Shown here piece after piece: positions 10,111 to 21,505 of a stretch of 64,000 bases of DNA (position 1 is its first letter; each line of letters begins with the position of its first letter). The notes under the pieces were generated by a model. It saw only the letters and a list, made by a program, of their open reading frames with translations, searched no databases and had not been told where the DNA came from. Source of the stretch: Nymphaea colorata (Eukaryota > Streptophyta > Magnoliopsida > Nymphaeales > Nymphaeaceae); the NCBI RefSeq assembly GCF_008831285.2, contig NC_045139.1, forward strand, positions 17,840,354-17,904,353. The letters run 5' to 3'. A program made the translations under genes and the position numbers.

Positions 10111-11942
10111 AATAGATGCCTTGATCCCTGACCGTATGTCCGGCGGGGATGATTGACCCGTATGACCGCCGTAATTGAACAAAACGAAGTATCGATTCTT
10201 AAAAGTCAAGCACATGCATATGAATATGGTTTTGCAAGAAATACACAGAAATGCCATAAATATCTGTTTGTCATATTCAGCTGTAATATTCAACAAAAGA
10301 GAGAGACAGAGACAGGGGGACTGAAATTTCATCGATAATGTAAAAGGACGGACGTTTCCTAATGTTACACAAAGCTTGTCCCACGGGATCGCAGAAAAAG
10401 AAACAGGATTTTCAGTTTACAAAGGTAATATCAAAGTATCTGCAGTATGAGGTTGATGCTTACGCATAGCAGGAACAATAGGCACTATACAACCACTATA
10501 AATAAAAAAAAACAAAGAGAAAAACGCCTCTGTTGCAGGTTGTGAAGGCCAATGGCCAACGGTTTCCTTTTGCTGGCTGACCTCTTTCTTCTTGGGCTAC
10601 AAGTTACAGGGAAAAGCTGCCACCCTTGTCATAATGTGGACAGCACTTCAACTTTCTATCTCTCTAGAGCCCCAAGTTACTTACATTCTTTTGTTGGAAA
10701 GTGTAAGCCTCTGCTAACGTAACTGATTACAGAGAAAGGATAATCAGAGAAAGGAACACCCTGCCCAAACCCTAACTCACGCACACCGGTCCCTAAAGTC
10801 TTTCCTTCATAGAAGGTAAAACGCTGAATATTCGTAATGTTTTTGCATTCAGGTCCTTCGATCAAGTGTCACGTTACTGCACACACTTTATGAAATTACA
10901 GAAGCTTTTCTGGAAACCATTTTTTAGTCGTTTTAAACAGTTTCAAATAATATTGGCGTTTTAAACGGTTTCCTTGAATTTCAACAAATAACTCATGACA
11001 TTGTATTCCTAATGTGTTTAATCCGCGAACCTATGGGATGAGACTTGAAACCTTTCGACCTACAGTTTGCCAGAACAACGAATTCGAAGTGAACCCCTAA
11101 ATATAAGATCCAATGTAATCAAACACCCTACTTTAGCTTTTGCACTTGTACTATGATATCAACTTAGTAGGTTGCACAAGCCATCCTCCATTACGCCTTC
11201 ATGCACTCTCGGCCACATTTTTTACTTTTTCATACGTGCACTCAATGATGTCAGGTGTACCATAGGTCCACCTAAGCCTTGAAGCAGCCTTGGAACTCAG
11301 GAGCTAGAAAGGAGAAAGGGAGGAGGGTTTTGGCTTCTTCAGACAGCTTCCACTTGACTTAAATGAAAGAGAAAGAGACAGGCAGATGACTTGTGCAATG
11401 ATTATACTATGAGAGAATTTAGGGAAGGGAGTGATGGGCATATGGAAGAAGGGCTACATTCACAATGTGGGTAATTAGCTCCTAGCATCTGTTTCAGGCA
11501 AACCCTCAAGCGAGATGGGGATGCTATCTATTCAATTTCTTGGTGTTGGAAACGGCATGGCTAGCACCTTACAACTGGTTGGATTAGTGGCTGGTTGGCA
11601 GCCAGTCACTTATCCAAATGTCTGCACTCATTCCTTGTGAAAGCCAACACATGCTAGACTCTAAAAGCAGGAGAGCTTTTGGGGGTTTTACTCCTTAAGT
11701 GGGGGCTGTCAAGTCTCTTAGATGGAGATGGTTTTCCTTCAAGAATAAAAATGAAATGGCATGACTAAGCCGTAGAGGAGAAAGAGACGGGTGAAGCTGT
11801 GGCACACCTCTAAATTGTAAACAGTGACAAACATGACAACTAAGTTGAAAGATATACTCTAGTCTACTTTAAGACAAAACATTGTATACATATAAAAATA
11901 TGGTCTTTGGGGTTTCTTGTCAAAGGATAGTTTCCCTCTAAG

Positions 11943-11947
<5 letters not shown>

Positions 11948-12035
<88 letters not shown>
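11948..12035. repeat. Long (TA)n microsatellite
   Basis: An uninterrupted TA run of about 44 units, the longest in the window. Confidence 0.97.
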
Positions 12036-12038
<3 letters not shown>

Positions 12039-12361
12039 AAAGCACACCAGTAGAAGAGGCATGTGGAGGGCACATTGGGTGTTATGTGCATAACATGGGT
12101 GGGTGAGAAACCCTCCCATGTTGCATGTCTTATAATGGGTGGCATGCACGCCCGCCCCTGTTAACATATACTACTTCACTTGCACGCAGGTTTGTGTGGA
12201 CACATTGCATATTTCTTAATGTTTTTGCATTCAACATGTTAAATTGCAACAATTCATGGATGATGAACTTAGTTGTAACTTCACTTTATGTTAGTTTCAC
12301 TTTTTTTGAATCACGTAAATGAAATTAAGTCATTTTACAAACTTTTTATTTTTAAAAGACA

Positions 12362-12366
<5 letters not shown>

Positions 12367-12412
<46 letters not shown>
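12367..12412. repeat. (TA)n microsatellite
   Basis: About 20 TA units, at the position where the sister block (3699-3716) has eight. Confidence 0.95.
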
Positions 12413-12414
<2 letters not shown>

Positions 12415-12479
12415 ACTTAACATGACTCGGTCCAAGTCACCGAGTTGACCTACTAAGTCAAAAGTCACTAGGTTTCAAA

Positions 12480-14300
12480 ACATTGGTTTCCTCCAAGTAA
12501 AATAGAAAGGGAAACAACTTGACCAAGCGATGGACGGGAAAAGAGATTTACCAGAAGAGCTCGATGGAAGAAGAAGAAGGGTAGAGATTGGCCATGGTAG
12601 TAGCTAGCCAGAGTGAAGGGCTTTCATAAGAGAGAAGTGTTTTAATTTCCTTCCCACTTTCCCTGTCGAGGGAGTACTCAAGAAGATTGGTGCAATAATT
12701 CGCCAAAGATTGTCTGGTTCTACTCTCTATGTCTTCCAGATTTCCTGTTTTCATTTACCTATGGGTAGAGCTAGTGTCTGCTTCCCTTACTTTTTTTCCC
12801 AACAATTACCGCGGCTTCTTTTATCCATTAGCTTTCAAAAGATTGGTGTAGGGAAAGCCTTGTCCAGAGCCATGTTGTAGATTTTCTTTTTCTTTTCTGA
12901 CCATGTTGGTAGATGAGATCTAAAGTTTGGTTCTATTGAAAAAACAACGGCCTTTGATAAACTGAAAGAGTTCAAGTGGAAGTTAAGTTGAGCCTCTTTA
13001 CAAAAATGAGGCAAGAAATGCCTGAATTTGAGATTAAGATCCTCATCTGACTTGCACATAAGCTTTTCAATGACCCCATGGAAGTCAGCATGATGGATTT
13101 CTTGAAAGATTTCTTGAAATTAAGCCCAACTTAGAGGGAGACTTTCATAAGCTATTTTTTTTAGAAAAATCTTGATCTTTTTAAAAAATTGAGTCGTTAC
13201 TTGTGAATAACGTGCCTTTAATCACCATAAACATTTTTTTATTCTTATGATATGTTCATATGTTTTCTCATGTAATGTTTGATGCATTTGATTAGAACCA
13301 CGCCCCCTCCCTAAAAAATCAAATAACAAATAGTAGAAAAACAAAATTTGGAAAATATTGCATATTTGTTTCTAAGAAGGACGAGGGTCGCCTATAACAT
13401 AGCTGTTTGATTTAAGGTCAGCTAAAACCTGTGTTGTGTGGTGAGTAAAAGGAGTACTTCATCTTATTGCCCAACAAGAGAAAGTCTTCATCTGACCACC
13501 CAACAAGAGAGCTTTCTATTATTGTGCGGTAAGATAAAATACTCCTCCTACTTACCCTAAAGCTTTTGTCATAAATTTTTAAAATACTCCTCCTACTTAC
13601 CAAAAAGCCTATGTCATAAATTCAATCCGTTGGATTCTTATAAGTTTCATGATTGTGTGTTTAACAGTTAAAACAAGAAAGGGGTTAAAGGCAGAAACTA
13701 AACTGGCCATTTTAGTTAGGAGGGGAATTTTTCCCCCCCTGCAAAGGCATATATATATATATAGTGCAATTTATGTGTTCTTTTTTTTTCTAGCTTTTTG
13801 AAAATTTTCTTGTTCAACTTTTCTGAGGTCGTGGTGGAACCAACTAGAGTGCAATATATGTGCCCTCCTCAAAGCATTAGGTACAGTAATGCTAACCGAC
13901 ACAAAAGCCGCCTTTGTCCTTTATCCAGATCTGATTCATCCTGCTTTCTTCTCCATTGTCTTAAAAGACCACACCTTGCAAGTAAATCATCCGAAACGTA
14001 ACTTTTCATATTATTAGTAACATAGTCAACTTCTTTTACGGTCAATTCAAGAAGAAAAATAAGATTATTTTTTAAAATTTTAATTGCCTAGATCAGTAAG
14101 TTTTACCGTTTTAAACTCTTAAAAATAGCATGAAATTGAAATATCGCCTAGCAGTACCAATACACTTGGGTTTTTCTTGAAGAACATTCTTAAATTATCA
14201 AAAAGTTGTCATGTCATAATGTCATTATTTTAAATATTAATAGAAAATTAATTCGTTTGGATATAATGTTTAATCAGTGTATCGATATCATTGGGGCAAA
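12480..14300. repeat. BURP 5' module copy, broken exon O2
   Basis: A long module copy, the sister of 3780-5575. It has the donor side, first exon, promoter, middle part, aacgccgcc-type block (13885-13925) and distal part in the usual order. Confidence 0.75.
12552..12595 (-). pseudogene. Orphan BURP first exon O2 (frameshifted)
   Basis: It starts ATGGCCAAT like the other first exons, but measures 44 bp to the CTG/GTAAAT donor (not divisible by 3). The reading becomes MANLYPSSSS and stops at the donor. It is a dead copy. Confidence 0.7.
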
Positions 14301-14999
14301 TTAGAACTTAGATGAGAAACCAAATCTCAAATCTGCGTTTGTTAGATGAACGAATTCATCAAGGAGAATCCACGCACATAAGAATATAAGATGCAATGTA
14401 ATCAGGCAGCCCATTAGTCATGGCTTTTCTACCTGTAAAATTGTATCTAAGAGTCCTCCCACTGAAAGGAGATGACTTGGAAGGTTATGCTATGAGAAAA
14501 TTTAGAGAAGGGAGTGATGGGCGTATAGAAGAAAAGCTACATTCACATGATCTGTAATCAGCTCCTAGCATCCAAACCCTCAAGTGAGATGGGTAGCGAA
14601 CTGGTTGAATTAGTAATTGGTAGGAGGCCAGTCACTTGTTCAAATTTTAGTATTTAATCCTTGTAAAGGCCAACACATGCCAGGACTGAGAGGTTTACAC
14701 CCCAAGTAAGCTGCCAAGAAAAGGCTGAAACCGGTTATGTACACACTCACATGGGTGTGCAATAACCAAAATACCTTCATTAAAAAAAAGAGAAACTTTT
14801 AAAAAAGGATGGTAAAAAAGTAAAAAAAAAAAAGTAAAAAAATGTCCATTACTTTATAAAAAATTTTAAAATACTCCCAACCCTTTTGGTGCATACTTGT
14901 TGCATGCCCAAAGGTGTGTATACAACTCGACCTAAAAGTAGACATGGCAATAAAGGAAGCAGCAAGATGGGCTCTTCCACTTAAGATAAAAAGGAAACG

Positions 15000-15415
15000 G
15001 CAAGACTCAGCAATAGATGGGGAAAGAGAATTTACCAGAGCACAAAGGAAGGACATGAAAGAGAAGAAATTGACCATGGTGGCAGCTAGCCAGAGTGATT
15101 GGCCTCCTTATAAGCCGACCACTTGCTGAGAGGACACGTGACTGGTGAAATTATCGGCCAATTATGTCGTCCGGATTCCTTCTTTTCAATATTGATCCAC
15201 TGGATGGGGCAGGGTCCGCTTCCCTTGTTTTTTCCAATAATTAGCGGCGACTTATTTTGTTCGTTAGCTTTCAAAAGGTTGCTCATGGGAATCATGAGCT
15301 GACGTGTAGGGAAAGCCTTGTTTAGAACCCTTTTATACAATTATTTTTTAGATTTTTCTTTTCTTGTTTGATCATGTGTGTAGATAAGATCTAAAGTTTG
15401 ATTCGATAGAAAAAA
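15000..15415. repeat. Short BURP 5' module copy, orphan exon O3
   Basis: It includes the intron start, first exon, TATA region and the segment up to gattcgatag, after which the module stops abruptly at an A-run and unrelated sequence follows. Confidence 0.7.
15036..15077 (-). pseudogene. Orphan BURP first exon O3 (in frame, with TATA box)
   Basis: The 42-bp exon reads MVNFFSFMSFLCAL and ends CTG/GTAAAT. A TATA-like cttataagg lies upstream at about 15098-15106. Two codons are lost in frame compared with gene C. Exons 2 and 3 are absent. Of the orphan exons between genes A and B this is the best candidate for a live promoter and first exon. Confidence 0.65.
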
Positions 15416-15428
15416 AAAAAAAAATTAT

Positions 15429-15640
15429 GGCCACTCACTCAAGTTTCACCCGTGTTTTTGCCCAAGTTGGACAAGCATTTGGGTGATCATCTTGGACTGT
15501 GGACTGTTGAACCGGTGCTTGTTGATGTGGGACATTAAAAAAGTGTTTTTTTTTTTTTTTTTTTTTTAAATGACGAGTTGTTGGGAACCCAAAACATTAA
15601 GTTATTCTTTATCTTTTTCTCGTGCCGATCCTCCAAAAAG
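15429..15640. repeat. Copy of the gene D upstream region
   Basis: This stretch matches 58705-58895, just upstream of gene D. It shares the phrases gtgtttttgcccaagttgga, catcttggact, gttgatgtg and gttgttgggaa in the same order. No gene follows it here. It could be a relic D-type promoter fused to a B/C-type module, or a repeat inserted at both places. Confidence 0.65.
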
Positions 15641-16760
15641 AAAATTCTTCGACTGACTTGGTGGTGTTGACGATACAACTAGAGGATATTGGCATGAGCC
15701 TCATTAGTGGTAGGGTACATCAGGGCTTTTTTTTTTTTTTTTCCAGCATAGTGAGTTTAGACTTGTAGGGGAGCGACTCGAGATTGAGCTGCTAGACTCA
15801 ATCAATTGACCTGCTAAAGTTCTTGTATTAAACCCAAACTGAGCTAACTTAAACTTGAAGTACTCAAGCTTGATAATACTTTACCAATACCATGACTCGA
15901 GTTTGAACAAGCTTATAAAAGTCGAGATTGAGCTGAGCCAGACCGGCATCCATCTTTAGGACACTAAAAAAAAGGGTATTTTCCCGATAGCAAAAAAAAC
16001 ATTGATAAAAGCTTGATAATACTTTACTGACGTTTGCTTTGAATATGGCTGAACCAATATCAGTGAACACTATCATCAGCACTTTCTCTGCACTCATCGG
16101 TAATGGATATGTTCATTGACGCATGCTAAACGTAGATGAATATACTATTACCGACGTCTGCCAGGCGTGGATAATAGTATTAGCCAAGTTCAGTTGGCTT
16201 GATTGATTCAAGACCTTTTTAAGTATACACGAATAGGTGGAGCTCAAACTCAACCATTTCACAACCTCAAGTTTAATGAGTGAAACCTAACCAAGCGAAT
16301 TCGAGTCAAGACCATACTATCAATATGCATGTTTATTTTAATGCTCAAATATTGCATATCACCACAACATTTTTGAAAGCAGCGTAGAAATGCCATGAAA
16401 CCATCGGGAAAATATATGCCGATGGATCCTATGGTGTGGGCAAAACTTCTGTAGGCAAAAGTTTTTGCAACGGCTCGAGCCGTGGAGATATAGCAGTGTC
16501 ATATGGGGAGGGTGCTAGAATGATCTATACCAATGATCTTTTTCCCGCTTTAGCCGCTTTCCACACAAAAAAAGAACAAAGAAAAAAAAGAAAAAACAAA
16601 GGGGGTCCTCCTATGTGAACCTGATGGTTTGGCTATATTACGTTGTCTACATAAATATCACTGGCTATTCCTTCATCTGATGACCTATACAAAACATTAT
16701 AAAAGACAAACACAAATGAATGAACTTAATTACACTTTCTTGCAGATGATTGTATTTGGT
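15640..16760. other. Intergenic, no recognised gene
   Basis: T-rich and mixed sequence. The stretch 15990-16200 has phrases such as ttaccgacgtctgcc and a (g)ataatagtatt motif that recall subterminal repeats of CACTA elements, but no ends are visible. An open frame at 16436-16618 has no recognisable protein features. Confidence 0.3.
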
Positions 16761-18060
16761 TAATGATGCGAAACTTTAAAGTAGTGTTTGGATGACACTC
16801 CAAAACTGTGATTTGGAGGCAAAGACCTCAAAAATAGAGCCAAGTTTAGAGTACATTTTGGGAAGGTTTGGCCTTTCATAAATAAGGTGCCCACCACTAG
16901 GGTATTCACAAAAGAAAAGAATGTGTTATGGGTGTAGCCACTAAATACACAAACCAAATTTTAGAAAATAACTAAAAAATCAATTTTTTCACAAAACTGA
17001 ATTTTATAGAACAGTTTTTGCTTTTAGAATAAACTGAAATTAAAATTATTAAGCAAACAAAGTATTGTGTTTCCGGAATAAAGAAACTAAAACGTGGAAT
17101 TTTGATTCTATTTCAGTTTGAGGAAGAATTTTGATTCTGAATTTTCATTCTTGTATGATAAAATTCCAAACCATCAAACGCCTCCTAAGTGTTTTTTTTT
17201 TTTTTCAAAAAATGGAAGAAGCATAGGTGTATTTTGCTATCATTACAATCCTTTTGGAAAAAGAATTTGCCATCACATTTTACGCATATAGAAGCACTCT
17301 TGCTATCATAGAGAACCTTTTAATTCCTTCGCTGATCTTTACATTCACTAAGACTGATCACACCTTTATGGCATAGACACAAATTAACAAATCCTGAAAC
17401 ATACACAGTTACAATATACCTTGCATTCTACTGTTTTCCTCATGTCTTTTCTAAGGAGGATCAAAATCTTACAACACCATATGAGATTTTATCTTGATTT
17501 TTAGCAAAGGGCGCAAGGGTTTGGTGGAATGGGGCAGGCTGTGGATGTCATGCAGTTAATCATGGTTCAATTTTCATATCACGCCGGAACCTCAGCCTAC
17601 AGCCCCCTCAGGTCATTAGCGTTCCATTGAACTTGTCTACAAAATAGTTCTTCTTCGTAAGAAACAGCTTAGCGACTGGACTTCATCTTCCTTGGGAGAA
17701 GAGAAAAGAAAAGGAACAAGCACGACTGGTGCTGTTACAAACGACCGTATGCGCCATCATCTTTCTTTACATTACACACGGACCAAAAACGTATGGATGA
17801 AAGACTACATTCACAATGTGGGTAATCAGCTCCTAGCATCCTGCACATGACAAACCCTCGAGTGACATGAGGATGCTATTTCTATGTGATTTGTCAAAGA
17901 AAATGGTATTCGAAAAGCCATGGCTAACCCTGAAGGTCTGCTTAGTAACAGGTAGGCAGCCAGTCACTTGTTCAAATCTTAGTGCTCAATCCTTGTGAAA
18001 AACAACATATTGGGCGACCAAGAGGCAGGGGGAATGGTTTAATGTGAGGGTTTTATGCTC
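16760..18060. other. Intergenic with MITE remnants and BURP 3'-flank relic
   Basis: It holds relatives of the two MITEs at 8030-8508 (16783-17020 and to 17190). At 17660-17780 a stretch with gcgactggacttc and gttacaaacgaccgtatgcgcc resembles the 3' flank of BURP gene C (41545-41665), with further relics at 27830, 31830 and 51225. A SINE-like piece lies at 17925-18010. No gene. Confidence 0.45.
17925..18035 (+). mobile_element. tRNA-derived SINE-like sequence, representative copy
   Basis: A pol III B-box-like GTTCAAATC stands at 17970-17978 after the phrase aggcagccagtcactt. A sister copy has an A-box-like TGGCACAACTGG at 32156-32167. Other copies lie near 1525, 5897, 11565, 14590, 23955, 30325, 38970, 44365 and 53708. 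All occupy the same place in intron 1 of the module, so one ancient insertion was multiplied with it. No target duplications were found. Confidence 0.4.
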
Positions 18061-18345
18061 CAAGAGTCTCAACTGGAGATGGGTTCCTCCAAGTAATAAG
18101 ATGAAAAGGAAACGGCATGACTGAGCAATAGATGAGGAAAGAGAATTTACTCATGACCTCTTTATAAGCCAAGCCACTTGCTGAGAGGATCTGCTAGAGA
18201 GTCATTGGTAAAAGTATCGGTCAATTATTGTATGGCTCTTCTTTCTCTATGTCATCCGGATTCCTTCTTTTCAATATTTACTTTTTCCAATAATTAGCTG
18301 CTGCTTATTTTGTACATTAGCTTTCAAAAGGTTGCTCATGGGGAT
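18060..18345. repeat. BURP 5' module copy with exon 1 deleted
   Basis: The intron start gagaatttact is joined directly to the promoter text atgacctctttataagcc (18145-18170), so the first exon is gone while the TATA region remains. The copy at 32330-32420 has the same junction. Confidence 0.7.
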
Positions 18346-20745
18346 CATGAGTATTGTGTTTCCAGAATTAAGAAACTGAAACATGGAATTTTGATTTCAT
18401 TCCAGTTTAAGGAGGAATTATGATTCTGAATTTTCATTTTTGTATGATAAAAATTCCAAATCATCAAGCATCCCCTAAGTGTTTTTTTTCAAAAACGGAA
18501 GAAGCATAGGTGTATTTTTCTAGCATTACAATTATTTGGGTCCGTTTTTCATATTTTTTTTTTTTCATTTTAGTTACTAAAAGCCCTTTGAATGAAATAG
18601 CTCCCGATAAATGCTGGCCGCGCCAAGCCTTAGAAGAAGAAAATCGGTTAAATCACTCGTATGCTTAAGTTACCCATCTAAGTGTGCACCCATTTCCTCG
18701 CCGTTACCTGCATGCGTCTTTTTAAGTAAATTGCATCGAATGATGAATTTCTCATAATCCACTGAGTCAGTTGGTTCAAATGACAAATCCTGATATGATC
18801 TTTTAATACTAACTCATAATTCTTTTGACCATTTGAAAATAAATCTGCAGTGGCCCATGCATAAATTGGCTAACGTAATTGACAGCAAAATCTGAGTATT
18901 GCAACGAGCCAAAGCTTTGGAGAAGAGAAACGGCTTCTTCATAAGGTAGTGTATTAGAAAAGAAAAGTTCTTCCAAGGAAAAAAACTTAGGGGGCATTTG
19001 GATGACTCCCTTAAAACCAGGTTTAGAGAAACCAGGATTTGTGGAAACCTTGTTTGTTTGTTTGGATGACAATATCCAAACCGGGTTTTAACTTTTTAAA
19101 CCTAGTTTTTGTTTGGATGACAAAAAATGGGCTTTTGATGAACTCTTTAGAAACAAACTTCAGCTGACAGTTAAATTACAGTTGAATAAATAAAATCATC
19201 CATTATGCAAAATACAATTACAGCAAATCATAAAATTAGTACACTCATTAACAAGGAACACAAGAGTAATATGAACGAAGATTGGTTACAACAAATCATA
19301 AAATTAGTACACTCATTAACAAGGAACACAAGTGTTGTGTTTAATGTTTTAAACTAAGAATTGCAGTGCCTCACTAAGTTAAATGGAGTCTATACTTAGT
19401 ATGGCAACTTACTCAATATTCTCTTGAATGATTATCCTGGCAGATTTTATCTGCTTGGTTGACATATGAATGTTAACTTATCTTCCTGCAACCATATATG
19501 GTTAGTCTGATCACCAAGTCACTTTATTTGACCACTACTTCTACTTGTAAAGATTATAGACGAACAATTCTACATAACAGAAGTGGAGATTTTGTCAAAC
19601 GAGCAACACATATCCATAAACTAAAGATACTCGAAGAAGTAATAGATCTTTTTCGTTGTCAATTATAAATGAATTGCTTTCCAATGAACATGATTCTTCT
19701 GCTCGTGGGTGTTGAATGAGAAAGTACTGAATATGTGCCATAAAATTGATGGATCACAGATACTGAAAAAGTCTCACAGACTGATGCAGGCATAAACAAG
19801 AGCAAGCTAAAGAAAGATCTAGCTCTGGTTGAGGCGGAGAAGGAAAACCTTGAAAAGAAAATCAAGCAACTGGAAAGTGATCTGAACAAATCAATCTTAT
19901 GGATCTTACAAAGCTAGTACAAGAGCTAAAAGCGATCATTGAGAAGCGTTCTCAATATGAGGCTCTTTCCAACACAAGGGAAAATAGATCCCTTGATCCC
20001 TGACCGTATGTCGGGCGGGGATCATTGACCCGTATAACCGTCTTAATTGAACAAAACGAAGCATTGATTCTTAACAAGTCAAGCACTTACATATGTATAT
20101 GGTTTTGCAAGAAATACGCAGAAATGCCATAAATATCTGTTTGTCATGTTCAGCTGTAATATTCAACAAGAGAGAGAGAGAGAGAGACAGAGAAGAGAGG
20201 CTGAAATTTCATCGATAATGTAAAAGGACGGAAGTTTCCTAATGTTATACAGAGTTTGTCCCACGGGATCACAGAAAAAGAAACGGGATTTTCAGTTTAC
20301 AAAGGTAATATAAAAATATTTGCAGTGTGAGGTCGATGCTTACGCATAGCAGGAACAATTGACACTATACAACAACTATAAATCAAAAAACAAAGAGAAA
20401 AAAGCCTCGGTTGCAGGTTGTGAAGGCCAATGGCGAAACTGTTTCCTTCTGCTGGCTGACCTCTTACTTGATGGGCTACAAGTTACAGGGAAAAGCTGCC
20501 ACCCTTATCATAATGTGGATAGCACTTCAACTTTCTCTCTCTCTAGATCCCCAAGTTACTTACATTCTTTTGTTGGAAAGTGTCAGCCTCTGCTAACGTA
20601 ACTGATTACAGAGAAAGGATAATCATACAAAGGAACACCCTGCCCAAACCCTAATCCCCGATTTGGGTCTTCGCTTCCTACAAGTTAAAACGCTGAATGT
20701 TCGTGATGTTTTTCCACTCAAGGTCCTTCAACCTTATTTATAAGC
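18345..20745. repeat. Segmental repeat S, copy 2
   Basis: It matches 8200-10960, with the same MITE right end (18480), ggatgac repeats (18990-19140), coiled-coil fragment and tail. It leads into the 3' flank of gene B after about 450 bp of extra sequence. Confidence 0.75.
19756..19985 (+). pseudogene. Coiled-coil gene fragment, copy 2
   Basis: It reads DLALVEAEKENLEKKIKQLE in one frame and, after a frame change near 19900, MDLTKLVQELKAIIEKRS. The pattern of E, K and L at heptad spacing indicates a coiled coil. The family is not identified. It is about 85-90 percent like copy 1 by eye. Confidence 0.5.
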
Positions 20746-21215
20746 ACCACTAGCTCAGTGGATCCGATCAAATTCTATAGCCGGTGCCTAATAAAAAGTT
20801 ACAACAGTTTCCAACCTTTCTACACATGGACGAGGAATTAGGGATTCATCCTCAGATCTAATCAAAGTTAATGTAAAGAAACGTGCACGAACTTTTTGGT
20901 TCCCCAACAACTTCATCTTCAAAGAATCGTAGCCAAGTGCCTCTTCAGCTTGTCCTAATTTAATTTTTAGTTTTTATTTTTAATGCATATGTTAATTATG
21001 GTCAAAGTGGAATAACCAATAGTCGTGTGATTTACTTTGTTAAGTTTTTTTTTGTATCATGTATATATATAGCCCTTTGAGTGGGTTAAAGGTGTGTAAG
21101 AAAAACTTTGTACAAATAAGTGGTAGATTAGTATGTTGTGCTGTTCATGTGTTATATTTTGTGTCATTCATAGGAACAAAAAGGGGACGTGGAGGCAGGT
21201 CATAGGCCTCACATT
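20745..21215. other. Extra sequence in the 3' flank of gene B, absent from gene C
   Basis: Gene C's flank runs straight from the ggtccttcgatc phrase (41195) to the attgcacac phrase (41219). In gene B these points are about 450 bp apart. This looks like an insertion, but I found no clear terminal repeats or target duplication. Confidence 0.45.
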
Positions 21216-21321
21216 ATTGCACAAACTGAGAGGTCAATTTTGAAAGTTTTTCTGAAAAGACTAGTTAAACGGACTTTAACATCATAGACCAAAACTTAGA
21301 AACCAAAGATTCTTGAATCCC

Positions 21322-21327
21322 TTTATT
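21322..21327 (-). terminator. Candidate polyadenylation signal of gene B
   Basis: AATAAA on the minus strand, about 180 bases past the stop codon of gene B. Confidence 0.35.
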
Positions 21328-21505
21328 GAGGTTTGTAAAAAATTTATAACCCAGTTTTTCATCTTAACTAAACCGAAGCTTGAGAACATACACATACAAC
21401 AGGAAATTAAAGATGGCAGTAGTACAACCCGGATACTGGCAGCGCTAAGAAAGCTTGTGGGCAGCAAGAAATCAAAGGGGATTATGCATCCTGCATGGGG
21501 ATATC

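Larger units (their letters stand above)
8200..10960. repeat. Segmental repeat S, copy 1
   Basis: This stretch matches 18300-20740 over its length, and its last 600 bp match 40660-41250. It holds the MITE above, a short repeat of ggatgac/aaccaggtttt phrases (9040-9190), the coiled-coil fragment, and a tail with gtcccacgggatc, ctgacctctt and actgattacag. In gene C the tail leads directly into the 3' flank of a BURP gene, so S is downstream DNA of BURP genes. Confidence 0.7.
10960..12480. other. Intergenic/intron-like module remnant with SINE-like piece
   Basis: It contains the conserved intron-1 phrases (tagctcctagcatctg near 11478, a tRNA-like piece near 11565-11640, ggttttactcc) and then two long TA tracts. 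It resembles the intron 1 side of genes A and C (43740-44500). No exon 2 or 3 was found. Confidence 0.5.

Noticed and set aside
11864-12145. 93-codon frame with a long IYIYIY run
   Set aside because: It is the translation of a (TA)n microsatellite.
15990-16200. CACTA-type transposon
   Set aside because: A few ccgacgtctgcc-like phrases suggest subterminal repeats, but no CACTA end, target duplication or transposase frame was found.
20755-20800. Possible tRNA (tagctcagtgg with gatcaaattc)
   Set aside because: The A-box-like and B-box-like motifs are only about 10 bases apart and no cloverleaf can be formed.
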